64,000 nt of DNA. It comes from an uncultured bacterium. GTDB taxonomy: Bacteria > Cyanobacteriota > Vampirovibrionia > Gastranaerophilales > Gastranaerophilaceae. The position numbers were made by a program, and so were the translations under genes. Below, one piece after another: positions 6,757 to 17,139 of the stretch (position 1 is its first letter; every line of letters begins with the position of its first letter). Below the pieces are notes generated by a model. It did no database searches. It was not told where the DNA came from and worked only from the letters and a program-made list of their open reading frames with translations. The stretch spans positions 453,394-517,393 of the forward strand of contig CASFYV010000021.1 in the NCBI GenBank assembly GCA_949298985.1, in the 5' to 3' direction.

Positions 6757-8502
6757 TTATTTTTTTATATTTAAATATTTTTTCCCAAGTTTTTTATTAG
6801 AAATATCTATAACTTTTTTCGCTAATTCTACATATACACTTCTTGAAAAATGATTTATACAAGTTGTGTAATCTTCGTCACTTTTAATAAAATCAGTTAG
6901 TTCAATTATCTCAATATCATTTTTTGATGCAAATTTTCTTACCTCTGTATTTAAAATCTTATGACGTTCTGCCATATTTTCATAGCCGTCAAGAATTTTA
7001 TTTGTAGGTATTTCGCTACCCAAAATTAATACTAATTCACAACTTGAGTTCAAATTATTTTTAATATATTCAAGATTATTTAAGACAATTTCTACAGGAG
7101 GATTACCGCCAAAAATGTATTCTTTTTTAAACTCTTTTAACATATTAAGATTTTGTTCTTTTGCCCAATCAGGAAGTTTTTTTAAAATCCTATCCCAATT
7201 ATTTTCATCTGTTATATCACAGTCAGCATAACCGAAAAATGCATAACTTAAATCTTTTTTATTGTAATAAATTCCGCTATGGGTTGTAGTAAGCAAACTT
7301 AGAAATATTAGATTATATTTTGGATCAAAAAATTTAGTTTTAAACTCATCCTTATTAGGGAATGGGAATTTCATTGAGAGCTCTTGAAGCTTTTCATTTG
7401 AAAATTTATGTGTTTGTTCAATAAAAGCGGTATGAGTATGAGCTAATATATAAATTAAATCTTTGTTCCAGTATGGGAATTCTGTATCAATATTACAATC
7501 TGATTCAATATAGCTAAGAGTTGAATACAAATCACAAGGACCTTTGAAGAGAATATTAATATTATTATTTATAGGAATCTGTTTTTCTTGAACTTCCAAA
7601 TTATCCACAACTTCTATCCAATCAACATCATAATCCAGATTTGATGCGACTTCGCCTTGAATATCTAATTTTGGTTTTTGAAGATATGAATAAATAAATT
7701 GTTCAATTCCCATATTCATAATTCTGCAAGAGAATAGAAAATGAATTAATTTATTTTCTTTTTCATCAAGTGAAAAAAATCCGCAAATTCCATAATTACC
7801 ATATTTATCTTCTGCAATAATATAAGCTGAATAATTATTTTTTATTGTATTTTCAATATCATCATCTCTAAATTTAGTAAAATTTAGCTGATTAGTTCTT
7901 GATATAAGCTTTTTTATGCGTTCAAGGTTTTCAATACAATCGGTTTTTATGCAAATTTTGATTTTACTATCTTTTAAAAATTTTTCGTTTGAGCTTTCAG
8001 ATTTTGCAACAAATTTTTTTTCTAAAATTTTATATTGCTTGAGTCTTATATGTTTTAAATCATAGTCATTTACAAGGTACAATTCTTCTGAAATCTTTTT
8101 GATTTGTTCAGGTCTTGCAGTCATTATTTTAGGAGAGTAAAATTTTACTTCATTAATATTAAGTTCGTTATCATCAATAAAAAGGACGTTCTCTTCTCTT
8201 AAGTTCATATTTTTAATAATTTCTTGAACTCTTTCTCCTTTTGGAGCCCAATTAATTGATGGAAAAACAAAATAATCCCAAAATTCTTGGTAGCCAAAGT
8301 TTAAAAAAGTTTCTTTAACTCTATTAAAATCGTTTTTCGAACAAATAGAGTTCATAATCCCTTTAGTCGTAAATTCTTTTATAAGATTTAATACCAAAGG
8401 CTTGAATTCAATTTTAGATTCACCAATCGTTCCATTCCAAACTGTTTCATCTAAATCCCAAATAACAAGCTTTATATTAAAAATATCATAATCTTTTTTC
8501 AT
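6757..8502 (-). CDS. FkbH-like HAD-IIIC protein with acyltransferase- and SGNH-like regions
   Basis: A 581-residue multidomain protein. The N-terminus is a HAD-IIIC/FkbH-type domain: WDLDET with D16 and D18, and VLFIDDN near residue 124. Residues about 170-290 resemble the GNAT-like part common in FkbH proteins (ending YGICGFFSL). The C-terminal third looks like an SGNH-hydrolase remnant: block FKGPCDLYS near residue 320 and a late NHFSR near the end, where SGNH enzymes have their D..H. FkbH relatives load glyceryl or related groups onto carrier proteins or modify surface glycans. The actual substrate here is unknown. It is the last gene of a minus-strand run from atpD (9 nt after the preceding stop). 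Confidence 0.7.
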   Translation of the reverse strand: MKKDYDIFNIKLVIWDLDETVWNGTIGESKIEFKPLVLNLIKEFTTKGIMNSICSKNDFNRVKETFLNFGYQEFWDYFVFPSINWAPKGERVQEIIKNMNLREENVLFIDDNELNINEVKFYSPKIMTARPEQIKKISEELYLVNDYDLKHIRLKQYKILEKKFVAKSESSNEKFLKDSKIKICIKTDCIENLERIKKLISRTNQLNFTKFRDDDIENTIKNNYSAYIIAEDKYGNYGICGFFSLDEKENKLIHFLFSCRIMNMGIEQFIYSYLQKPKLDIQGEVASNLDYDVDWIEVVDNLEVQEKQIPINNNINILFKGPCDLYSTLSYIESDCNIDTEFPYWNKDLIYILAHTHTAFIEQTHKFSNEKLQELSMKFPFPNKDEFKTKFFDPKYNLIFLSLLTTTHSGIYYNKKDLSYAFFGYADCDITDENNWDRILKKLPDWAKEQNLNMLKEFKKEYIFGGNPPVEIVLNNLEYIKNNLNSSCELVLILGSEIPTNKILDGYENMAERHKILNTEVRKFASKNDIEIIELTDFIKSDEDYTTCINHFSRSVYVELAKKVIDISNKKLGKKYLNIKK

Positions 8503-8511
8503 CTGATTTAA

Positions 8512-8934
8512 TTAATTGTTTGTAAGTGTACATACAGAGCTATCTTGTAAATATTTTCCCCAAACTTTAACAACAGGATTATTTTTAACAGCTTCATAAC
8601 TTGAAGTATCAATTTCTTGAGAAGAATACATTTGAACAGTATTATATGCTTCCATAACATTAACAATTTCATTAATTTGAGATTTATTGAATTTACAAAC
8701 CATACAAGAATCTGTTCCAGAAAAATTTACTTTTTCTTTGTAAACACATCTATCATTTTCCCAACCTAATATTTGTTTATGAGAATTAACATTCATCCCC
8801 TCTGTATTAATATTTCCGATTTCAGAATAAGAAGAACAATTCTTTAAAGCATTAATAAATTTAACATCATCTGCTAAAGATATTAAAGTTGTACTTAAAA
8901 GTATAAATAAAGTGATTAAAAATATATTTTTCAT
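8512..8934 (-). CDS. small secreted cysteine-containing protein, unknown function
   Basis: A 140-residue protein with a clear signal peptide (KNIFLITLFILLSTTLISLA). The mature part has five cysteines: NCSS, RCVY, CMVC and a final VCTL, enough for two disulfides. I do not recognise a named domain. It starts 2 nt after the stop of atpC and probably shares its mRNA, although no functional link to ATP synthase is apparent and no good RBS is visible. Confidence 0.7.
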   Translation of the reverse strand: MKNIFLITLFILLSTTLISLADDVKFINALKNCSSYSEIGNINTEGMNVNSHKQILGWENDRCVYKEKVNFSGTDSCMVCKFNKSQINEIVNVMEAYNTVQMYSSQEIDTSSYEAVKNNPVVKVWGKYLQDSSVCTLTNN

Positions 8935-8936
8935 AA

Positions 8937-9329
8937 TTATTTATTCAACGCAGCTTTCAATCTGGCAAGCGAACGAGCTAAAGCAGCTTGAGCACGTTCA
9001 GCGTTAACTTTTGCACTCGCATCAGCTAAACGAGCTTCTGCACGGCGTTTTGCTTCACTTGCACGAGTAACATCTATTTCGCAACCATCTTCACAGACAT
9101 CTGTAAGAATTGTTGCAATATTATCTTTGAATTGGAAAATCCCACCCATTGTTGCGAAATATTTATTTTTACCATTAATTATAGCTTTAGTAACTCCAAT
9201 ATCCAAAGCTGTAGTTATAGGAATGTGATCTTTTAAAATACCCATTTGACCGCTTTTAGTTTGGATAACAAGCTCATCTACTTCGCCTTCAAATACTATT
9301 CTTTCATGTGTTATAATTTTTAGTTTCAT
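8937..9329 (-). CDS. atpC: F1 ATP synthase epsilon subunit
   Basis: Epsilon subunit of the F1 sector, which couples the rotor and inhibits ATP hydrolysis. The 130 residues show the N-terminal beta-sandwich (MKLKIITHERIVFEGEVDEL, then GQMGILKDHIPITTAL) and a two-helix C-terminus rich in Ala/Arg ending AALARSLARLKAALNK. I use ATG 9329 because GGAG lies 7 nt upstream; a TTG six bases earlier is less likely. It follows atpD, with a repeat hairpin in between. No other ATP synthase gene is near, matching the separate beta-epsilon pair of cyanobacteria. Confidence 0.95.
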   Translation of the reverse strand: MKLKIITHERIVFEGEVDELVIQTKSGQMGILKDHIPITTALDIGVTKAIINGKNKYFATMGGIFQFKDNIATILTDVCEDGCEIDVTRASEAKRRAEARLADASAKVNAERAQAALARSLARLKAALNK

Positions 9330-9360
9330 AATCAAACTCCAAATGAGCTGAATGTTAAAA

Positions 9361-9410
9361 AGTGAATAGTGTCCGAATTTTTCGATTCGCTATTCACTAA
9401 TTTCTATTCA

Positions 9411-9413
<3 letters not shown>
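9361..9413 (-). repeat. TAGTGAATAG-type repeat, inverted pair, inside the atpD-atpC operon
   Basis: Arms AGTGAATAG (9361-9369) and CTATTCACT (9390-9398) can form a hairpin, with a further minus-strand unit to 9413. The TAG stop codon of atpD (9411-9413) is part of the first minus-strand unit, so the repeat supplies the stop. Confidence 0.75.
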
Positions 9414-10847
<1,434 letters not shown>

Positions 10848-10862
10848 TTATATAACATAAAA

Positions 10863-12122
10863 TTAAATATCACAAGGAACTTTATTTTTCTTTAATAAAT
10901 CAATAATCGGCTCTAAAAATTTTTCCTCATCTTCATATTGCGTCTTAAGTGAATAATATGCAATTTCTACAAGTTCTTTACAAATACCTAAGATAGGGTT
11001 TTTTCTTAACTTAGCACCCGTTGCATATCTTGAAACATTATATCTTAATTCATTTATTTCATTAAATGAATATTTAGAAAGCATCCCTTCTACTTCTTCT
11101 AAAGCTGATTTAGAATACATAATCCCTTTATATAAAGCTGGAATTGAGTATTCCAAACCTCCACCAACACAGTCATGGTTTCTTATTTCAATAAAGTTTC
11201 TAAGTCTTACTTCAGGGAAATATAAATTAGAATGCAATTGCCAATCCTCAATTGTTGCATTAAACCCTTCAAAACCTTTTTTCATGAATTGCTTGAAAGT
11301 CATTCTTCCGTTTAAATTAACTGTACGATCTTCTCTATTTATAAAAATCATAGGAGTTTCAAGTAGATTATCAACATAATCTTTAAAACACATTCCATCC
11401 TGAAAATTTGTAGCAAAACCACATCTTTCATTATCAGTATTAAGCCAAGCTAAAGCTCTAAAAGATTTATATCCAGTATCAACTCCGCCTCTATATTTTG
11501 AATTAGCATACATAGCTGTAGCAAAAGGCATCATTAAATTTGCAACACGAAACTTCCTCATTGCATCTTCTTCTGAAGAGAAATCTATTCCGACTTGTAT
11601 TCCTGCAGTTTCTCTCATCATTACATCTGATAAAATTCCCCAAAGATAATTCGCCATTAATTTATATCTTCTCTTTGGTAAAAGTCTAATATGTTTGTAA
11701 GTTGTAGTTGGAGAAACGCCTCTATTAATAAGTTTTATCCCAAACTCTTCCAAAATAGGGTTTAATATATTATCAATCTCTTCTATTCGTTTTTTTAAAT
11801 CTCTAATAAGTTCTTTAGGTTCAATACTTAATTCTATTTGACAACCAGGTTCCAATGTAATTGTATCGTGAAGTTTTTTTAAACCAATAATATTTGTTTC
11901 ATCTAAAATATAATCCCAATTATCAATTTTAGCAAATTCTCGCAAAACCTCGCAAACACCATATTCTCCATAATATGACGCAACTTGATTTGTAAATTTA
12001 TTCATAGGAATTCTTTCATATTCCATTCCTATTTTTTTACTTGTTTTGCAACCCAAAATAAATTCTTCTAATAGTTGGTTGTATTCTAATTTTTCTTCTG
12101 CTTTTGATTCACAATAGTTCAC
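10863..12122 (-). CDS. gshA: glutamate-cysteine ligase (GCS2 / plant-type family)
   Basis: Ligates glutamate and cysteine with ATP to gamma-glutamylcysteine, the first step to glutathione or related thiols. The 419-residue protein has the family's IGMEYER motif near residue 33, LEPGCQIELS near residue 108, the METAG-like block (MRETAGIQVGIDFSSEEDA), and RNHDCVGG towards the end, as in plant and proteobacterial GCS2 or EgtA enzymes. Translation starts at GTG 12122 with AAGGAG just upstream. No gshB is in the window. The family is clear; glutathione as end product is inferred. Confidence 0.82.
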   Translation of the reverse strand: MNYCESKAEEKLEYNQLLEEFILGCKTSKKIGMEYERIPMNKFTNQVASYYGEYGVCEVLREFAKIDNWDYILDETNIIGLKKLHDTITLEPGCQIELSIEPKELIRDLKKRIEEIDNILNPILEEFGIKLINRGVSPTTTYKHIRLLPKRRYKLMANYLWGILSDVMMRETAGIQVGIDFSSEEDAMRKFRVANLMMPFATAMYANSKYRGGVDTGYKSFRALAWLNTDNERCGFATNFQDGMCFKDYVDNLLETPMIFINREDRTVNLNGRMTFKQFMKKGFEGFNATIEDWQLHSNLYFPEVRLRNFIEIRNHDCVGGGLEYSIPALYKGIMYSKSALEEVEGMLSKYSFNEINELRYNVSRYATGAKLRKNPILGICKELVEIAYYSLKTQYEDEEKFLEPIIDLLKKNKVPCDI

Positions 12123-12229
12123 GATACTCTCCTTTTTGAAATTATATATTAAACAGATTTTTATTACTATTTAAATATAAGTTAGAAAAAGAATTTTAAC
12201 ATTTGCCTGTTTGTATTATTATAAATACC

Positions 12230-13063
12230 ATGGTGGATTATTTACAACGGGCAAAATTTTTTAGAACAAAAAAAAGATTAGGTCAGAATTTTTTGATAAA
12301 TCCTGATGTGATTGCTGATATCATTGATTATGCAGGAATTACAAAAGACGATATCGTTTTAGAAATAGGTCCAGGAGTCGGGTTTGTTACTGAACAATTA
12401 GTGAAGCATGCTAAAAAAGTTATTGCAGTAGAATTAGATGAAGAAGCTATAAAAGAGCTTGAAAAACTTGAATGTGATAATCTTCAAATAATTCATAATG
12501 ATATTTTAAAAACAGACATTTCTGAATTAACTGATGAAAATGTTAAAGTTGTAGCAAATATTCCATATTATATAACTTCCCCAATTATTGCTCATTTACT
12601 TGGAGAAATTGATGATTTAAACAATAAAAACAGAAATAAAATTGTTGATATAATTTTGATGGTACAAGAAGAAGTTGCAAGAAGAATTGTTGCAACAGAA
12701 AAAAGTTCATCAAAACAATATGGATTATTAACAATACTTTCTCAATTTTGGGCAGATTGTGAGATTATAAGACTTGTTGGAAGAAAATCTTTTTATCCAG
12801 CTCCAAAAGTTAACTCCGCATTAGTTTCTTTAAAAGTCAGAAAAGAACCTTTGCTTAAATTGGAAAATTATACGTTCTTTAGAAAAGTTGTGAAGGGTGC
12901 TTTTTCTCAACGCAGAAAAACTTTGAAAAATTGTTTGATATCTTCAGGTTTTGATAAACAAAAAGTAACAGATGCTATTTCAAAATTAGGATTAGACGAA
13001 AATATTAGGGGAGAAAAGCTCTCAATTGAGCAATTTGGAGAGCTTGCTAAAGTTTTATATTAG
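12230..13063 (+). CDS. rsmA: 16S rRNA dimethyladenosine transferase
   Basis: Dimethylates two adjacent adenosines in the 3' helix of 16S rRNA late in small-subunit assembly (KsgA). The 277-residue protein carries the diagnostic KKRLGQNFL near the start, the SAM-binding EIGPGVG, the catalytic NIPYYITSP, and a C-terminal FSQRRKTLKN. I choose ATG 12230 over an upstream in-frame start at 12203, because it fits family length and because TATTAT (12214-12219) ends only 10 nt before it, which suggests a very short leader. Mosaic repeats follow the gene. Confidence 0.95.
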   Translation: MVDYLQRAKFFRTKKRLGQNFLINPDVIADIIDYAGITKDDIVLEIGPGVGFVTEQLVKHAKKVIAVELDEEAIKELEKLECDNLQIIHNDILKTDISELTDENVKVVANIPYYITSPIIAHLLGEIDDLNNKNRNKIVDIILMVQEEVARRIVATEKSSSKQYGLLTILSQFWADCEIIRLVGRKSFYPAPKVNSALVSLKVRKEPLLKLENYTFFRKVVKGAFSQRRKTLKNCLISSGFDKQKVTDAISKLGLDENIRGEKLSIEQFGELAKVLY

Positions 13064-13069
13064 TTTTTT

Positions 13070-13136
13070 GTTGGGTTTCATCCAACCTACTTACTACTTT
13101 TGATTAGTGAGTAGTGAATAGTGAATAGTGAATAGA
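13070..13136 (+). repeat. GTTGGG hairpin followed by TAGTGAATAG-type array
   Basis: Hairpin GTTGGG-TTTCA-TCCAAC (13070-13086) lies just after the rsmA stop. A five-unit AGTGAATAG-like array (13102-13136) then follows in the rsmA orientation. Confidence 0.78.
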
Positions 13137-13187
13137 AATTTATAAACTCCTTTTCAATTTATAAACTTATTCCTACTTATCTTCTAT

Positions 13188-13321
13188 CATCCCCTCCCCT
13201 TGAGGGAGGGGGTTGGGGGTGGGGTTTTAATGTTTGAAAACTTTATTTTTGTAAATTAGAGTTTTGTTGGGTTTCATCCAACCTACTTACTAGTGAATAG
13301 TGATTAGTGAATATTGAATAG
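13188..13321 (+). repeat. second mosaic repeat: GC-rich element, GTTGGG hairpin, TAGTGAATAG array
   Basis: The GC-rich element (13188-13226) is nearly the same as 6510-6550. A second GTTGGG hairpin (13266-13282) and another AGTGAATAG array (13291-13321) follow. The flanking CTCCTTTTCAATTTATAAAC-like text also recurs at 6470-6500. I see no gene in 13064-13436. Confidence 0.75.
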
Positions 13322-13436
13322 AAATTTATAAACTCTTTTTCAACTTCTCAACTTATAAACTTCTCTTCTTCTCCTCTTTAATTGATACTTTACTTTTTAA
13401 CATTGAAGTTGTACCCTATTTTGAGGAAGTTACATT

Positions 13437-14111
13437 ATGTCGAAAAATATTTTTATAACAGCAACAGGAACTGATATTGGTAAAACTTATATTTCAGCAT
13501 TAATAATAAAAAAAATGCGTGAAAAAGGTTTGAATTGCGGCTATTTTAAACCTGTTTTAAGTGGAGTAAAAGAACTAGCTGGTCATTTAGTTGATAGTGA
13601 TGCTAACTATGTTGTACAGATGGCTGATATTCCAACAATGGCGGATGAGTGCGTAAGTTATTGGTGGAAAGAGGCTGTTTCACCTCATTTAGCTGCAAAA
13701 AGAATGAACCAAAAAATTGATATCAGTAAAATTAAATACGATTTTGCTCAAATAAGTAAAAAATATGATTACCTACTTGTAGAAGGTGCAGGGGGAATTA
13801 CTTGCCCTCTAATAATTGAAAAAGATGAAAAATATTTATTAAAAGATTTAATATGGGAACTTGGATTAAGTACTATAATCGTTGCTGATGCAGGATTAGG
13901 AACTATTAATTCTACACTTCTTACGGTTGAATACGCTAGAGCAAATGGTATTGAAGTTGAAGGGATTATTTTAAATAATTATGATTCAAATAATTTTATG
14001 CACTGGGATAATTTAGAACAAGTTGAAACCTTATGCGGAGTAAATGTTGTTGCTACAGTTTCCAGAGGAGCTAATGATATAATGCTTTTAGAAGGATTAT
14101 TCAAGGAGTAA
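13437..14111 (+). CDS. bioD: dethiobiotin synthetase
   Basis: ATP-dependent ring closure of 7,8-diaminopelargonate with CO2 to dethiobiotin. The 224-residue protein has the P-loop TATGTDIGKT (residues 8-17), FKPVLSG near residue 37 and VEGAGG near residue 115, all characteristic of BioD. It lies 4 nt upstream of bioA, so the two form an operon for the third and fourth steps of biotin assembly. bioB and bioF are not in the window. GAGGAAG lies ahead of the ATG. No obvious BirA-type palindrome is visible upstream. Confidence 0.93.
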   Translation: MSKNIFITATGTDIGKTYISALIIKKMREKGLNCGYFKPVLSGVKELAGHLVDSDANYVVQMADIPTMADECVSYWWKEAVSPHLAAKRMNQKIDISKIKYDFAQISKKYDYLLVEGAGGITCPLIIEKDEKYLLKDLIWELGLSTIIVADAGLGTINSTLLTVEYARANGIEVEGIILNNYDSNNFMHWDNLEQVETLCGVNVVATVSRGANDIMLLEGLFKE

Positions 14112-14115
14112 TTTT

Positions 14116-15492
14116 ATGGATTGGCAAAAAGAAGATTTAAAATATATATGGCACCCTTGTTCACAAATGAAAGATTATGAAACATTACCTCCAATTGTAA
14201 TAGAAAGAGGGGAAGGAATTAATCTTTATGATGTAAACGGAAAATGCTATAAAGATGTAATAAGCTCTTGGTGGTGTAATCTTTTAGGACATTGTAATCC
14301 AAGAATTAATGAAGCAATAAAAAAACAAGTTGATACACTAGAGCACGTTATTTTTGCCAATTTTACTCATAAAACCGCAATTACTCTTTGCCAAGAATTA
14401 ATGAAAGTACTTCCTATAGGACTTTGTAAATTTAATTTCGCAGATAATGGCTCTTCAGCTATCGAAATGTCTTTAAAAATGAGTTTTCAATACCATTATC
14501 AAACAGGAAATCCGCAGAAAAAACGTTTTATGGCATTATCAGATGCTTATCATGGAGAAACTTTAGGAGCTTTAGCAGTAGGTGGTGTGGATTTATATTC
14601 CGAATTATATAAACCTTTGCTTTTAGATGTAATAAGAATAGACGGACCTGATTGTTACAGGTGCCCTTATGAAAAACAATGCCAAGGTCATTATAATTCA
14701 AATTCAGAGGAATTACCTCTTTGCAATTGTGAATGTTTTAAAAAAACAGAAGAAGCTTTTGAAAAATATGCAGATGAAACAGCTGCGATTATTGTTGAAC
14801 CACTTTTACAAGGCTCTGCAGGCATGAAAATTTATCCACCACTTTATCTAAAAAAACTTAGAGAATTGTGTGATAAATATAATGTTCATTTAATTGCTGA
14901 TGAAATAGCTACAGGGTACGGTAGAACCGGTAAAATGTTTGCATTTGACCATGCTAATATAAGTCCTGATATTATGTGTTTATCTAAAGGATTAACAGGC
15001 GGCTATATGCCTATGGCTATTGCTATTACAACACAAAAAATCTATGATGCTTTTTATGACGATTATCTTAAAGGTAAAGCATTTATGCATTCACACACTT
15101 ATTCAGGAAATCCTCTTGCTTGCTCGGCAGCTATTGAAGTTCTTAGAATTCTTAATGATGAAAATGTTATTGAAAAAGCTAATAAAAAATCAATCTATTT
15201 CAATAATATTATTAAAGAGAAATTTCTTCCGCTTGAAAATGTTGGAGAAGTTCGTTCAATCGGTTTAATTAATGCAATTGAGCTTGTTAAAAATAAAGAC
15301 TCAAAAGAGCCTTTTGATTATAAACGAAGAACTGGATATCAAATTTATAAAAAGGCTTTGGAAAAAGGCGTAATTTTACGTCCTTTAGGAGATGTAATCT
15401 ATTTTAATCCACCATTAATAATAGAAAAACCTGATATGGATTATGTAACAGATGTTGCTCTTGATTGTGTAAAAGAGGTATTATATAATTAA
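14116..15492 (+). CDS. bioA: adenosylmethionine-8-amino-7-oxononanoate aminotransferase
   Basis: PLP enzyme that converts KAPA to DAPA using SAM as amino donor. The 458-residue class III aminotransferase has WHPCSQM near the N-terminus (BioA signature), SSWWCNLLGH, the cofactor aspartate in ADEIATGYGRTG (D262), and the PLP lysine K291 in LSKGLTGGYMPM. A cysteine-rich insert, DCYRCPYEKQC through CNCECF (179-208), resembles a loop known in several BioA proteins and might bind metal. It follows bioD closely. Confidence 0.94.
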   Translation: MDWQKEDLKYIWHPCSQMKDYETLPPIVIERGEGINLYDVNGKCYKDVISSWWCNLLGHCNPRINEAIKKQVDTLEHVIFANFTHKTAITLCQELMKVLPIGLCKFNFADNGSSAIEMSLKMSFQYHYQTGNPQKKRFMALSDAYHGETLGALAVGGVDLYSELYKPLLLDVIRIDGPDCYRCPYEKQCQGHYNSNSEELPLCNCECFKKTEEAFEKYADETAAIIVEPLLQGSAGMKIYPPLYLKKLRELCDKYNVHLIADEIATGYGRTGKMFAFDHANISPDIMCLSKGLTGGYMPMAIAITTQKIYDAFYDDYLKGKAFMHSHTYSGNPLACSAAIEVLRILNDENVIEKANKKSIYFNNIIKEKFLPLENVGEVRSIGLINAIELVKNKDSKEPFDYKRRTGYQIYKKALEKGVILRPLGDVIYFNPPLIIEKPDMDYVTDVALDCVKEVLYN

Positions 15493-15587
15493 AGTATTTA
15501 AATTTAATGATTCTTCCAAATAGAAATATCAGAATTCTAATTATATTATTTTCAATTAAAATTTATATTTTCTAGTAAATTACTCCG

Positions 15588-15596
15588 TGTTATAAT
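15588..15596 (+). promoter_or_regulatory. extended -10 promoter of uppP
   Basis: TGT followed by TATAAT (15591-15596), 31 nt ahead of the uppP ATG, with GGGGGAG as RBS between. The -35 is weak, as expected with an extended -10. Confidence 0.6.
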
Positions 15597-15627
15597 AATC
15601 AAGTCAAATTTATTTATAAGGGGGAGT

Positions 15628-16470
15628 ATGGATTTAATACAATCAATTTTAATGGGAATAGTTCAAGGACTTAGTGAATTTTTACCTATTTCAAGTTCTG
15701 CACACTTAGTATTTACATCTAATTTTTATAAAGTTTTTAAAGGAATTGAAATAGTTCAAGAATCTAATCAAGAAGTATTTTTAGATATAATGTTGCATTT
15801 AGGAACCTTAATTGCTGTTTTAATATTTTTTAGAAAAGAAATTATGCAGATTCTAAAAGCATTATATTTGGGGTTAAAAAACAAAGACTATTCTTCATTA
15901 GATTTCAAATACGGAGCATATATTTTTATAGGTACAATAATTACCGTGTTAATTGCATTCCCTCTAAATGAAGTCGCTGAATTTTTAGTATTTAAACCTG
16001 CAATAGTTGGAATATTACTTATATTTACAGGAATTTTACTCCTTTCAAGCGAAACTTTGGCTAAAAAAATCAAAGACAAAAAAGAAATTTCATTAAAAAG
16101 CTCTATTTTAATTGCAATAGCTCAAGGTTTAGCAGCACTTCCGGGGTTTTCTCGTTCAGGTTTAACTATTGCAACAGGACTTTTAAACGGACTTGATAGA
16201 ACTACTGCTGCAAGATACTCATTTCTATTGAGTATTCCAATAATTCTTGGAGCCTCAATGGTTTATCCGTTTATAAAACTCGATTTTCACGAAGTTATTT
16301 CATATAATTGGACTGCAATAATAGTTGGAACAATCGTTTCTGGAATTGTAGGTTATATTTGTATTAAATATTTCTTAAAATTTGTATCTAAATTTTCACT
16401 TGGAATTTTTGGATATTATTGTTTAATTGTAGGTATTTTTACTGCAGTATTTTTTGAAATATTCAGATAA
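15628..16470 (+). CDS. uppP: undecaprenyl-diphosphatase
   Basis: Membrane phosphatase (BacA type) that recycles undecaprenyl pyrophosphate for peptidoglycan and surface glycan synthesis. The 280-residue, multi-spanning protein has the two hallmark motifs GLSEFLPISSSAH (14-26) and LPGFSRSG (about 171-178). It starts a plus-strand run with deoC and priA, 14 nt before deoC. Length and motif spacing are normal. Confidence 0.95.
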   Translation: MDLIQSILMGIVQGLSEFLPISSSAHLVFTSNFYKVFKGIEIVQESNQEVFLDIMLHLGTLIAVLIFFRKEIMQILKALYLGLKNKDYSSLDFKYGAYIFIGTIITVLIAFPLNEVAEFLVFKPAIVGILLIFTGILLLSSETLAKKIKDKKEISLKSSILIAIAQGLAALPGFSRSGLTIATGLLNGLDRTTAARYSFLLSIPIILGASMVYPFIKLDFHEVISYNWTAIIVGTIVSGIVGYICIKYFLKFVSKFSLGIFGYYCLIVGIFTAVFFEIFR

Positions 16471-16484
16471 GAAAAGGGGTTATT

Positions 16485-17135
16485 ATGGAATTAAATAAAT
16501 ATATAGAACATACTTTATTAAAACAAGATGCAAGAAAAGAAGAAATTATAAAATTAGTTGAAGAAGCCCGTAAATACAACTTCTTAGGCGTATGTGTTAA
16601 CCCTTCTTACGTATCTCTTGCAAAACAGTATCTAAAAGATACTGATGTAAAAGTGGTTACAGTAGTTGGTTTTCCTTTAGGACAGACTACTTGTGAAAAT
16701 AAAGTACTGGAAACAATTGATGCTATAAAAAATGGTGCTGATGAAATTGATATGGTACTAAATTCAGGGAAGTTAAAGGATAATGAATTTGATTATATAG
16801 TAGATGAGATTTCAAAAGTTAAAGCTGCTTGCCAGGGCAAGAATTTAAAAGTTATTTTGGAAACAGATTTATTAAACAAAGAAGAAATCAAAAAAGCGTG
16901 TGAACTTTGTATAAAAGGAGGAGCCGATTTTGTTAAGACTTCAACAGGATTTGTTAAGAATGGAGTCGGTGCAAAAGCAGAAGATGTAAGACTTATGTAT
17001 GAAACTGTTAAAGATTCAGGACTTCAAGTCAAAGCATCAGGTGGAATTCGTGATAAGAAAGCTGCTTTAGATATGGTTGAAGCAGGAGCTACAAGATTAG
17101 GAACAAGTTCCGGAGTTAAAATAGTATCGGAATAA
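16485..17135 (+). CDS. deoC: deoxyribose-phosphate aldolase
   Basis: Class I aldolase cleaving 2-deoxyribose 5-phosphate to acetaldehyde and glyceraldehyde 3-phosphate. The 216-residue TIM-barrel protein has the catalytic set D90-region EIDMVLN, Schiff-base lysine K151 in FVKTSTGF and K183 in VKASGGI, plus VVGFPLGQT near residue 60. It allows use of DNA-derived deoxyribose. It lies between uppP and priA with short gaps. No other nucleoside catabolism gene is adjacent. Confidence 0.95.
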   Translation: MELNKYIEHTLLKQDARKEEIIKLVEEARKYNFLGVCVNPSYVSLAKQYLKDTDVKVVTVVGFPLGQTTCENKVLETIDAIKNGADEIDMVLNSGKLKDNEFDYIVDEISKVKAACQGKNLKVILETDLLNKEEIKKACELCIKGGADFVKTSTGFVKNGVGAKAEDVRLMYETVKDSGLQVKASGGIRDKKAALDMVEAGATRLGTSSGVKIVSE

Positions 17136-17139
17136 TATA

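Noticed and set aside
13064..13436. Biotin-operon operator or riboswitch ahead of bioD
   Set aside because: No BirA-type palindrome is visible; the gap is filled with the mosaic repeats seen elsewhere.
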